Assembly (NCBI RefSeq): GCF_014197245.1
Contig: NZ_JACIFF010000002.1
Span: forward strand, 448,106 to 512,105
Direction of reading: 5' to 3'
Source of the DNA: Neolewinella aquimaris
GTDB lineage: Bacteria; Bacteroidota; Bacteroidia; Chitinophagales; Saprospiraceae
DNA length: 64,000 nt
The notes beneath the pieces were generated by a model. It was not told the DNA's origin and did not search any database. It saw nothing but the letters and a program-made list of their open reading frames with translations. The translations under genes were made by a program, and so were the position numbers. Shown one piece after another: positions 1 to 8,083 of this stretch (position 1 is the stretch's first letter; each line of letters starts with the position of its first letter).

Positions 1-1208
1 GCGATGTTAGCCAGGGTACACACCGATGCGGTCCGGTGACCCGTTTCGACGGGGCAGTTTACCGTTCCTTCACCGCGTATGGCGGCAAACCATTCGGCAA
101 AATGGGCTTGGTTGGCACCTCCGGGAATGCGCTGGGGTCCGTCGCCGAAGCCGATCAAGCCTTCGATGCTGCTATCCAAAATGCCCCGGCTTACGTCCAG
201 GGTTCCCTCACTTCCCACGAAGCGGACCGCATTGCCACGTCCGAACTGACGGTGGGTGACTTTCACGCCGTCGTCGTAAAAATAGGTGAGCCCCTCTTTT
301 GCATCGCCCGTAGGCACGTAGAACTGGGTGGGTCCCGTGTCGTCTTTTTGGAGGGCCCACTGTACGATGTCGAACATGTGGGCTCCCCAGTCGGTGATCA
401 TGCCGCCACCAAACTCGGCGTAATCGCGCCATTTGCCCCAAATATTCATTTCGCGGGTCGGCAGCAGACTGGGATGGTAGGGTCGCGTTACCGTAGGCCC
501 GATCCAGGACGCCCAATCGAGACCGTCGGGCACGTTCTCCCCCTCCAGGTCGAAGGGAACTGGCGGCGGACCGATGCTGACAATGGCCTCACGGATTTCA
601 CCAATTTCTCCGGCCTGAATAAGCTTCACGGCATGGCGGAAATTATACATCGAGCGTTGCATGCTACCCGTTTGGAGCACCTTGCCGCTGGTATTTACCG
701 CATCGACCATGGCCCGCCCCTCCTCAATGGTGTGCGCCAGCGGCTTTTCGCAGTAGACGTGAAGACCCTTTTCAAGTGCCGCAATACAGATCGGCGCGTG
801 CTGGTGATCGGGCGTAGCGATCAGTACGGCGTCCAAGCCGGAATGGTCGATCAGCTCCCGGTAATCGGCGTAGGTGGCGATCTCCGGAGCCGCTCCCGCC
901 CCGCTGGCGGCGTGCTCCTCCCGTCGGGCATTAGTGAAGTACCCTAGTTGGGCCGCGTGTACATCACAGGCCGCAACGACCTTTACCCCGTCCATTTTCG
1001 ACAGTACGCCGCTGAGCCCGTTGGCCTGTCGTCCGCAGCCGATGACCCCGATTTGCAGGTCGGCGTTCGGGCTACCCTTTCCCGGAAGTCCCGCACGCAT
1101 CCAGGACGGAATCAGGGTGAAGGAAACTACGGCGGCGGCGGTACGGATAACGGTTCGGCGAGTGTGGGTCACGGGTAGTGGTTTATCGCGGAAGATAGCT
1201 CGCTCCAT
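1..1208 (-). CDS. Gfo/Idh/MocA family oxidoreductase, Tat-exported (3' end outside window)
   Basis: Reverse-strand frame read by hand from an ATG at 1208 and open through position 1, so about 402 N-terminal residues are visible and the end is missing. A twin-arginine signal (R17-R18 followed by T-V-I and a hydrophobic stretch to about residue 34) precedes an NAD(P)-binding Rossmann motif G-x-G-x-x-x-x-G near residues 57-64. The family's E-K-P motif follows in the context C-E-K-P-L-A-H. These periplasmic members usually oxidise or epimerise sugars or inositols; the substrate cannot be read here. It lies downstream of a secreted protein and a SusCD pair on the same strand, which suggests sugar catabolism (inference). 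Long open frames on the opposite strand are shadows. Confidence 0.9.
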   Translation of the reverse strand, partial: MERAIFRDKPLPVTHTRRTVIRTAAAVVSFTLIPSWMRAGLPGKGSPNADLQIGVIGCGRQANGLSGVLSKMDGVKVVAACDVHAAQLGYFTNARREEHAASGAGAAPEIATYADYRELIDHSGLDAVLIATPDHQHAPICIAALEKGLHVYCEKPLAHTIEEGRAMVDAVNTSGKVLQTGSMQRSMYNFRHAVKLIQAGEIGEIREAIVSIGPPPVPFDLEGENVPDGLDWASWIGPTVTRPYHPSLLPTREMNIWGKWRDYAEFGGGMITDWGAHMFDIVQWALQKDDTGPTQFYVPTGDAKEGLTYFYDDGVKVTHRQFGRGNAVRFVGSEGTLDVSRGILDSSIEGLIGFGDGPQRIPGGANQAHFAEWFAAIRGEGTVNCPVETGHRTASVCTLANI

Positions 1209-1266
1209 CGGAATTTGGAGAGGAAACCGGGGGGCTTTTCCGCCGAAATGATGCGCCTCGCCCCAA

Positions 1267-2457
1267 TCAACGGATGCGGTAGATGACCATCACCCGCACA
1301 TCCCAGAAGGCGGTAGCGAAGTAGGCATACTCCCGCAATAAATCCCACTGCCGCCCGCCCTGAATTTCGGCGGACCATCGCTGCTTCTGAAGGCCGGCGG
1401 CGAGGCCGACCTGATAATTCCACCGCGGTTTGAGGGTGTGGGTGTACGTATCGCCCCCCCGGGTATAGATCACACCGTTGAGAGGTGCCTGGACCATACC
1501 CAGCGCGCGAATAGTGGCCGCGGAATGGGTAGACAAATGGATATAGCGCGTAAACCCGAAGGGCACATTGATCAACTGTAGTTGGACGGCCGTCGCTTCC
1601 GCAGGCGGAGCCAGGGAGTTGCTGTGAATCCGCTGGTAGTGTGCGCCAAAGTAGACGGCCCACCGCTGTTTGGCCAGGGGAAGGATCCGCTCCACCGTAA
1701 GGCCGATCGATTGGGAGTAAGTCGTTCCTACCGGCTTGTCGCTTCCGGCCAGGAGGTGTCGGGTCGGGCCGGTATAAAGTCCTAGCCCCGCGCTGAGCCA
1801 AACCCGCAGAGGTGAGGAAGTAGGCGCGGGCCGGTAGGTCACCGAGGGGGATCCGGTACAAGCGTTGTAGGATTGAAAGTAGTCCGTCAGGTCATCCCGC
1901 TTATACTTCAGCGTATGTAGGGTACTGTTGCTTTCCGCGCAGTGCACTCCATACTGTAGCTGTCCGCGGTAGTTGTGCTGGGTGATGATCTTGCGTTCCT
2001 TAAGATAGCGACGGTCCACGAGCTGCACGGGCGTATCCGATGCCAGCCGGTAAAAGTAGCGTTTGCGGTCACCCGCTTCCCAGTAGAACAGGTCCGCTTC
2101 ACCATCCACGACGTACTCCAGAAATACCCGTTCGGTTACCCACTGGGGCTTCGGGTGGTGGTCCAGGCCGGCGGTGTGATCGCGCGAAGAGTCGATCTCC
2201 ACCTTAGCGGTGAGGTAACGCAGGCTTCCGTCGGTAAGGCCGAACTCCGCGACCGTAGTCACGTCACCGGTGCGCAGCTCGTCGGCGGCGGTCCGGTACT
2301 TGAACTTTGTCGGATTGTCCACCCAGCCGAAATCATACAATTCGATCTCCTGGCGTAGGCCTCCGTGATCGATGAGGTAACCGGGTTGGTAGGTAGCCTG
2401 GCCGGTAAGCAATAAGCACGACCACATAAGCACCGTGAGTAAAACAATTCTAAGCAT
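1267..2457 (-). CDS. Secreted hypothetical protein, probable outer-membrane barrel C-terminal half
   Basis: A 396-residue protein with a clear N-terminal signal peptide (hydrophobic core about residues 4-19, cleavage near G-Q-A-T). Residues 25-180 form a globular, charged region with many aromatic residues. From about residue 210 onward the sequence has alternating hydrophobic and polar strands with Gly/Tyr/Trp turns, which resembles a small outer-membrane beta-barrel. I do not recognise a named family. It sits 58 bp upstream of the oxidoreductase on the same strand and 214 bp after the SusD gene, from which a strong terminator separates it, so it probably has its own promoter. Confidence 0.75.
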   Translation of the reverse strand: MLRIVLLTVLMWSCLLLTGQATYQPGYLIDHGGLRQEIELYDFGWVDNPTKFKYRTAADELRTGDVTTVAEFGLTDGSLRYLTAKVEIDSSRDHTAGLDHHPKPQWVTERVFLEYVVDGEADLFYWEAGDRKRYFYRLASDTPVQLVDRRYLKERKIITQHNYRGQLQYGVHCAESNSTLHTLKYKRDDLTDYFQSYNACTGSPSVTYRPAPTSSPLRVWLSAGLGLYTGPTRHLLAGSDKPVGTTYSQSIGLTVERILPLAKQRWAVYFGAHYQRIHSNSLAPPAEATAVQLQLINVPFGFTRYIHLSTHSAATIRALGMVQAPLNGVIYTRGGDTYTHTLKPRWNYQVGLAAGLQKQRWSAEIQGGRQWDLLREYAYFATAFWDVRVMVIYRIR

Positions 2458-2574
2458 ACAATCAAGTCCGTTTCATGAGAGATAACCATAGGTCACGCGC
2501 GACCTGTCTACTTGCCTAACGCTCACTAACCCACCGATCATCTTATCCTCCCGATTTTAGCATTCGTCGTAGGT

Positions 2575-2593
2575 GGCGGCGGCGCGCGGGAGC
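2575..2593 (-). repeat. GC-rich intergenic motif, copy 1
   Basis: On the minus strand this reads GCTCCCGCGCGCCGCCGCC. It lies just beyond the SusCD terminator and 117 bp upstream of the start of the secreted protein gene at 2457, in that gene's orientation. Six similar copies occur elsewhere in the window. Confidence 0.5.
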
Positions 2594-2597
2594 AAAC

Positions 2598-2635
2598 AAA
2601 AAAGCCAGACCGAGCAATTGCACTCGATCTGGCTT
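2598..2635 (-). terminator. Rho-independent terminator after susD
   Basis: Positions 2602-2614 and 2623-2635 form a 13-bp stem (one G-U pair on the minus strand) around an 8-nt loop. The minus-strand copy is followed by a run of six T. It sits 37 bp beyond the SusD stop codon and closes the SusC-SusD transcript. Confidence 0.85.
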
Positions 2636-2671
2636 TCATTACAGTAGTAGCCGTCGTGACTCGGCGATCAA

Positions 2672-4360
2672 CTAGTTATTATACCCGGTATTCTGCGGAT
2701 AGCCGCCCAGTGTCCGGTCAATCTGATTCTGCGGGACCGGGCGGACGACGTGGTAATCCTGGATGTTGGGTCCACCTTCCGGGTTGTACCGCCGCACGCG
2801 CTCGACCAGGGTCATGGTACGCGTCAGGTCGAACCAGCGGTGTCCTTCGCCAACGAGCTCGCGGGCACGCTCATCGAGCAGGAAGTCAAGGCTGACGTCT
2901 CCGGCGGTGATTTTAATGTCCTCCTCCATGCCTTCGACGGCCGAGCGGACACGGATCACGTTGATGTCTTCCGCTGCTCCTTCCAGGTTCCCCTGCTTAA
3001 AGCGTGCTTCGGCACGGATCAGGTAGGCATCACCGAGGCGCATAAGGAGGAAATCACGTTGTCCTTGCGTATGTTGACGGTTTGGGCGGGTGGGGTCCAG
3101 CCACTTCTTTAGGGAGGGAAACTTCCGTTCGGTATACTCATCATCGGTGTACACCAGGTACGGGGTTCTGTCCTGCCGCGCCTGCGACCACTCATCATTC
3201 ATTTGGGGACCGGGGATATAGACGGCCGTATCACCTAGTCCGAATTTAGGTTGTCCTGCAGTGCCGTATCCTTTGGCTGCTTCCTCCTCGCTCCAGGTCG
3301 GGATGGTCGATTCGTTATTGGCGTACCAAGTATGCTTGAACGACTTATCGTAGCGAGTATCGATGGAGCGGTCCCAGAGGTTGAGAGTATACTCCGTGGG
3401 GCGGAAACGCTTCCAGGGGCGGCCGTTCTCGATATCACGGGTCATGCCGGGCAGGTTGTCGTATTCCATGAGGAAGTAGAGGTGACCGCGGTGACCTTCG
3501 CCGTCGATGCCTTCGTCAACCTGCGACTTGGAGTTTTGTATCGCGAAGACCACTTCCGAATTTTGCTCGTTACCGATGTCCCAGAGCGCTTCGAAGTCAT
3601 CTAGTAGCTCAAAATCATAGTCTTCGATGACCTGGGTCATTAGGCTCTCAGCGCGTGCGGCATCGTTGCCGTCGGCGAAGCTCGTATAACTGCGGCGCAG
3701 GAGTACCTTGGCGAGCAGAAACTGAGCGGCCGGCTTGGTTGCCCTGCCGTAGTCGTCCTGAGCATCCGGCAAGTTGGCGATGGCGAACTCCAGATCGGGA
3801 ATGATGGCCTGAGCGTAGATCTCCGACTGCGGCGTACGGTTGGCTTCGACCTCTACCCCCTGAGTTTCCTCCAGAGTGAGGTGTGCATCGCCGTAGATGC
3901 GAACCAGATCAAAGTAATACAGTCCCCGGAGAAAGCGGACCTCCGCGATACGGGCCGTTTTGACTTCTTCGGAAACAACCTCCAATCCCTCGGATCGATT
4001 GATCACGGCATTGGCTTGGTTAATGCCCCGGTACAGGTCACGCCAAGTATCGCGAATGAATCCATCCGATCCGTTGAGGCGTCCGTCGTAGGCATTAATT
4101 CCCTTAAAACTGCCGTCCGCACCGTTCGTATAGGTATCGGTACCGAAGACGGTCATGGTGAATCCCCGTTCTACCCCGTAGAAGGGTTTCATGAATGAAT
4201 AAGTGGCCTTTACGGCATCTTCGAATCCGCCGGCGGTGGGATAATAAGTAGCCGCCGAAACGCCGGAGATGAGTTCTTCCTCGAGGTAACTGTCGCAGGA
4301 GGTAGTATAGGTGCCCAGTCCAGTGAGGAGCAGCGCGTATAAAAAGTGCTTGATTTTCAC
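2672..4360 (-). CDS. RagB/SusD family nutrient-uptake outer-membrane lipoprotein
   Basis: 562 residues, the usual SusD length. The signal peptide ends in a lipobox with Cys about residue 22 (T-T-S-C followed by D-S-Y). SusD hallmarks follow: an N-terminal helical region with R-F-L-R-G-L-Y-Y-F-D-L (TPR-like helices) and a C-terminal part containing I-R-A-E-A-R-F and L-L-D-E-R-A-R-E-L-V-G-E-G-H-R-W-F-D-L. SusD proteins cap the SusC barrel at the cell surface and bind glycans or other large nutrients. The start lies 12 nt after the SusC stop, so the two are one transcription unit. The ligand cannot be predicted from sequence alone. Confidence 0.95.
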   Translation of the reverse strand: MKIKHFLYALLLTGLGTYTTSCDSYLEEELISGVSAATYYPTAGGFEDAVKATYSFMKPFYGVERGFTMTVFGTDTYTNGADGSFKGINAYDGRLNGSDGFIRDTWRDLYRGINQANAVINRSEGLEVVSEEVKTARIAEVRFLRGLYYFDLVRIYGDAHLTLEETQGVEVEANRTPQSEIYAQAIIPDLEFAIANLPDAQDDYGRATKPAAQFLLAKVLLRRSYTSFADGNDAARAESLMTQVIEDYDFELLDDFEALWDIGNEQNSEVVFAIQNSKSQVDEGIDGEGHRGHLYFLMEYDNLPGMTRDIENGRPWKRFRPTEYTLNLWDRSIDTRYDKSFKHTWYANNESTIPTWSEEEAAKGYGTAGQPKFGLGDTAVYIPGPQMNDEWSQARQDRTPYLVYTDDEYTERKFPSLKKWLDPTRPNRQHTQGQRDFLLMRLGDAYLIRAEARFKQGNLEGAAEDINVIRVRSAVEGMEEDIKITAGDVSLDFLLDERARELVGEGHRWFDLTRTMTLVERVRRYNPEGGPNIQDYHVVRPVPQNQIDRTLGGYPQNTGYNN

Positions 4361-4372
4361 GGTTGTGCTATT

Positions 4373-7351
4373 TTAGAAGGTGGCGCGTACGCCAGCCAGG
4401 ATGATCTTGGTACTTGGGATAACGTCGTTTTGCGAGGGATCCTGGAGTTCGGGGTCGAAGCTTTCGTACTTCGAGCTGAACCAGAGGTTCTGCCCCGATA
4501 CGTACAACCGCAGGCGGGAAAGTCCCAGCCGGGTGATCAGGTTATCGGGAAGTTCGTACCCCAGGGTGACGTTGCGCAACTTCATGAAGCTGCCGTCGAA
4601 GTAGGTGAGGGTCGACCCGTTACGTGGGCTCTCCTGGTTCTCGTTCGGCCGCGGATTGGCGTTGGTCGGATTGTCGATCGTCCAGTAGTCTACGTCGAGG
4701 TTGTTGTAGCGAGCAAACAGGCTGTTGTTACTGCCGTGGAAACGGCTGGAGATCATTTGTCCCTGACGGAAGAACAGGAAGAAGGAAAGGTCAACGCCCC
4801 GGTACTCGAAGCGGTTGGTGAGGCCGCCGAAGTAATCGGGTACGTCGGACCCGAGAATGACCCGGTCTGCGGGGGTAATCACACCGTCGCCATCTACGTC
4901 GTCGAGCTTGATCTCGCCTGGCACCTTGTTTTCGCGGCTGTCGGCCAGCTCCACTTCTCCGGTCTGGTAGATGCCGGTCTTGCGGTAATCGAAGAAGACA
5001 TTGATGGGCTGTCCGATAAACCACTGGTTGCCCACGTCGTCGAGCGGCTCGCCATCTTCGTCAAACAGGGCGAGTTCGGTGATTTTTTCCCGGTAGCCCG
5101 AGATGTTGAAGTCTATGTCCCAGTTGAGTCCCGTAGCACTGTTGAGGATACCCGCGCCAAGTACCAGTTCGGCACCGGTTGTACGGGTCGCGCCGACATT
5201 TTGGAGGATGCTGGAGTAGCCGGAGGTGGGCGGCAGGTTGCGCGCCAGGAGGAGATTCTCGGTGTTCGTCCGGTAAACTTCGAACGACGCATTGAAGCGA
5301 CCGTTCAGGACGTCAATGTCGAGACCTGCATTTAGGGTTTTGGACACCTCCCAGCCGAGCTCGGAGTTTGGAATGTCGCGCAGCGCGAATCCGAAGGCGG
5401 GGCTTTCGTCCCAGGCGTAAACCGTACGCTGTAGTCCACCCTGCGTTTGGTAAGGATCGACGGAAGTGTTACCTACCTCGCCGTAGCTGGCGCGGAGCTT
5501 CAGTCCGTTCAACCAGGTGAGGTTCTGCATGAAGGGTTCCGCGCCGACGCGCCAGCCGACCGAGATGCCCGGGAAGTAATTCCACTGGTTGCCGGCGGCA
5601 AGGCGGCTGGAGCCATCCGCGCGCAAGCTGGCCTGCAACAGGTACTTACCGTTAACGGCGTAGTTCACGCGGCCCATGAAGGAGGCGAGTTGCCATTCGG
5701 TTAGGCCCGAGGCGATGTCGCCCTTGACCTCGCCGGTCGACAGGTTGTAAAACAACTGGCTTTCGTACGGCAGGTTGGATACGCTGGCGAACTCACCCTC
5801 CGTCCGAAGGCTCTGGATGGACTGCAGCAACGTAACACCCAATTCATCGTTGGCACCGATCGTGCGGTTGTAATTCAGGATGTTTTCCAGGGTGTAGCCG
5901 AAGTCCTGCTCGTACTGCGTACTGGCATCGGCGGGACCACCCCGGTTGTTGTTGGTGAGGCTACCGTTGAAGGCACCCCTGCGGTAGTAGCGGATGTCGG
6001 GACCGAAGTTGGTGGTGAAGACCAGTCCTTCCGCAATGTTCGCCTTCAGGTAGATCGGGGCGAAGATCCGGGTGACGCGGCGGTCGTCGACTACGGCATT
6101 CGGCACCAGCTCGGAGAGTGGATTGGTACGGATACCGTCGTTGGTGGGTAGGAAGCGCACCGAACCGTCGTCGTTGTAAGCCACACCGAGTGGGTTGTTG
6201 GCAAGGGCCTCGAAGATGGTGGCGGTAGATCCGAAGTTCTGGAGCGAGTTAGATACGGTAAAGGAGATACCAGCCTGGAAAATACGGCCGATCTTCTGGT
6301 CCAGGTTCACCCGGGCGGTGAAGCGGCGGAAGTCCATGTTGGAGATGATGCCCTTCTCGTCGAAGTAGCCCAGCGACATATTAAATTGGGTATTTTCGGT
6401 ACCTCCGCGCACGCCGAGCTGGTGGTTGGTCTGCCAACCGTCGCCGATCACCAGGTCCTGAAAGTCGGTGCTGCGGCCCATCGCGATGCTTTCCAGTTCG
6501 GTGGGATCCTGGAAAACGTCCTCATCCGCCGGAATGGCTCCGTTCCAGCCGTCGCGCTGACTCTCGCGCTTGAGGTCGGCGAATTCCGAGCCGTTCATCA
6601 TGTCTACCGTATTCAGGGCACTGGTGCCGCCGTAGTAGCCGTCGTAGCTGACGATGGTACGGCCGGCCGATCCCCGCTTCGTGGTCACGATGATGACGCC
6701 GTTGGAACCCCGGCTACCGTAAATGGCAGTGGCCGCAGCATCCTTCAGGATCTCCATCGACTCGATGTCCTGGGGGTTGATGTCCGCAATGGCACTCGTA
6801 CCCGAGGTCTGGGGGATGCCGTCGATCACGAACAACGGATCGTTGGAAGCGGAGAGCGAGCGCCGGCCGCGCACCCGGATACTTGGGTTAGCACCGGGTC
6901 TTCCGCCGGGGCTTACGATGTCTACTCCGCTGACCTGTCCCTGCATGGCGGTAACCCCGCTGGAGGTCGCGATTTTCTTGATCTGCTCGTCGTCAAGACT
7001 GGCAATGGCGCCGGTTACGTCGCGCTTTTTCTGGATACCGTAGCCGACGACCACCACTTCGTCCAGTGTTTCGGCGTCTTCCAGCAGCACGATCTCAAAG
7101 GACGTTTGGTTTCCGACCTGGATGATCTGGCTTTCGTAGCCGGTGTACGTAACTATAAGGTGTGGATCGTCTCCGGTAACGTTGATGGAAAAGTTGCCGT
7201 CGATATCAGTAACGGTACCGGTATTGGTTCCTTCGATGAGTACGGTGGCCCCGATGAGGGCCTCCCCGGCTTCATCGGTGATGACGCCGGTGACCTGAGC
7301 GCTGAGCACGGTAATCCAGCCCCAGCAGAGGAGGAGTAAAATTGTTCGCAT
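4373..7351 (-). CDS. SusC/RagA family TonB-linked outer-membrane protein
   Basis: 992 residues. The order is signal peptide (about 1-18), carboxypeptidase-like regulatory beta-sandwich (G-V-I-T-D-E-A-G-E-A-L-I-G-A-T), the SusC linker D-E-V-V-V-V-G-Y-G around residue 98, a plug domain with R-V-R-G and G-I-P-Q, then a long barrel ending in an aromatic C-terminal residue (A-T-F). The barrel imports the ligand captured by the paired SusD using TonB energy. At 992 residues it is at the short end for SusC, and no N-terminal STN (secretin/TonB) domain or anti-sigma partner is seen, so regulation by trans-envelope sigma signalling is not indicated. Confidence 0.95.
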   Translation of the reverse strand: MRTILLLLCWGWITVLSAQVTGVITDEAGEALIGATVLIEGTNTGTVTDIDGNFSINVTGDDPHLIVTYTGYESQIIQVGNQTSFEIVLLEDAETLDEVVVVGYGIQKKRDVTGAIASLDDEQIKKIATSSGVTAMQGQVSGVDIVSPGGRPGANPSIRVRGRRSLSASNDPLFVIDGIPQTSGTSAIADINPQDIESMEILKDAAATAIYGSRGSNGVIIVTTKRGSAGRTIVSYDGYYGGTSALNTVDMMNGSEFADLKRESQRDGWNGAIPADEDVFQDPTELESIAMGRSTDFQDLVIGDGWQTNHQLGVRGGTENTQFNMSLGYFDEKGIISNMDFRRFTARVNLDQKIGRIFQAGISFTVSNSLQNFGSTATIFEALANNPLGVAYNDDGSVRFLPTNDGIRTNPLSELVPNAVVDDRRVTRIFAPIYLKANIAEGLVFTTNFGPDIRYYRRGAFNGSLTNNNRGGPADASTQYEQDFGYTLENILNYNRTIGANDELGVTLLQSIQSLRTEGEFASVSNLPYESQLFYNLSTGEVKGDIASGLTEWQLASFMGRVNYAVNGKYLLQASLRADGSSRLAAGNQWNYFPGISVGWRVGAEPFMQNLTWLNGLKLRASYGEVGNTSVDPYQTQGGLQRTVYAWDESPAFGFALRDIPNSELGWEVSKTLNAGLDIDVLNGRFNASFEVYRTNTENLLLARNLPPTSGYSSILQNVGATRTTGAELVLGAGILNSATGLNWDIDFNISGYREKITELALFDEDGEPLDDVGNQWFIGQPINVFFDYRKTGIYQTGEVELADSRENKVPGEIKLDDVDGDGVITPADRVILGSDVPDYFGGLTNRFEYRGVDLSFFLFFRQGQMISSRFHGSNNSLFARYNNLDVDYWTIDNPTNANPRPNENQESPRNGSTLTYFDGSFMKLRNVTLGYELPDNLITRLGLSRLRLYVSGQNLWFSSKYESFDPELQDPSQNDVIPSTKIILAGVRATF

Positions 7352-7409
7352 GATAACGTTAAGCTAGTGTGAGATAGTTGATTCTTTCGAACCTAGTGAA
7401 ATTCGAGAA

Positions 7410-7439
7410 TAAATATACCCAATATTAAGACATCCGCAA
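7410..7439 (-). promoter_or_regulatory. Bacteroidota-type promoter of the first susC
   Basis: Reading leftwards, TTG (7439-7437) is followed by exactly 19 nt and then TATATTTA (7417-7410). This matches the Bacteroidota -33 TTG and -7 TAnnTTTG layout with one mismatch at the last base of the -7 box. The start codon lies about 58 nt downstream. Confidence 0.55.
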
Positions 7440-7479
7440 GATAAAACAAGGAAATACACTTATCTCGGTAACTTTCCTT

Positions 7480-7499
7480 GCTCCTGCGCGCCGCCGCCC
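7480..7499 (+). repeat. GC-rich intergenic motif, copy 2
   Basis: GCTCCTGCGCGCCGCCGCCC, 145 bp upstream of the glyoxalase-fold gene and in the same orientation. Identical over 20 nt to the copy at 23851. Confidence 0.55.
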
Positions 7500-7644
7500 C
7501 CCGCCCTGCCGGCCCACTTTTTCACCGGACCACGACGCACGGCAGCCGGTACCCCGAACCCTTCCGTTGGCCCCCTCTTCCCCCCGATCGGCGGCATTTT
7601 CTCCGGGCGAAAAGATTACCTTAACTACCCTAATCCCCCTTTCT

Positions 7645-8061
7645 ATGACCAAACAAGTCTGGCTCAATCTGCCCGTCGCCGACGTAGCCACCTCCCGCAC
7701 CTTCTTTCGCGCCATCGGCTTCCGGGAAAGCCCCCGCCACGCCGGCAACCCCCAACTAGCGGGATTCCTGATCGGCGAACACGATTTTATTGTGATGCTC
7801 TTCCCGGAAAGTGAGTTCAAGAACTTCACCCAACTGCCGGTAGCCGATACCAAGCAGGCGTCGGAGGTACTGATCAACATCGACGCCGAAAGTCCGGAGG
7901 AGGTGGACAAGATGCGGGACCGGGTCGCCGAAGCGGGAGGCCACATTTACACTCCCCCCACCCTGGTGGAGGGCTTCATGTACCTGTTCTGCTTCGCGGA
8001 CCCCGACGGCCACCGGTGGTGCGTGATGCACATGGACGAGGCGAAGCTCGCGGGCCGGTAA
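7645..8061 (+). CDS. VOC (glyoxalase/bleomycin-resistance fold) family protein
   Basis: 138 residues from the ATG at 7645. An in-frame upstream start at 7567 would add 26 residues lacking family character (Pro/Ser-rich), so the later start is preferred; it opens M-T-K-Q-V-W-L-N-L-P-V-A-D, typical of the fold. Two beta-alpha-beta-beta-beta modules are visible, ending F-A-D-P-D-G-H-R-W-C-V-M-H-M-D. Members are small metal-dependent enzymes or binding proteins; the substrate is unknown. The gene converges on the neighbouring receptor gene with only 22 bp between stop codons. Confidence 0.9.
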   Translation: MTKQVWLNLPVADVATSRTFFRAIGFRESPRHAGNPQLAGFLIGEHDFIVMLFPESEFKNFTQLPVADTKQASEVLINIDAESPEEVDKMRDRVAEAGGHIYTPPTLVEGFMYLFCFADPDGHRWCVMHMDEAKLAGR

Positions 8062-8083
8062 TCCGGCCGATCGAACCGGTGAC

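Noticed and set aside
36-947. Long rightward open frame at the left edge
   Set aside because: It lies antisense to the oxidoreductase, whose frame carries the Tat signal, Rossmann motif and E-K-P motif; the rightward translation has no family character.
4346-5335. 329-residue frame antisense to susC
   Set aside because: High GC leaves few stops on the opposite strand; the susC frame explains the sequence in full.
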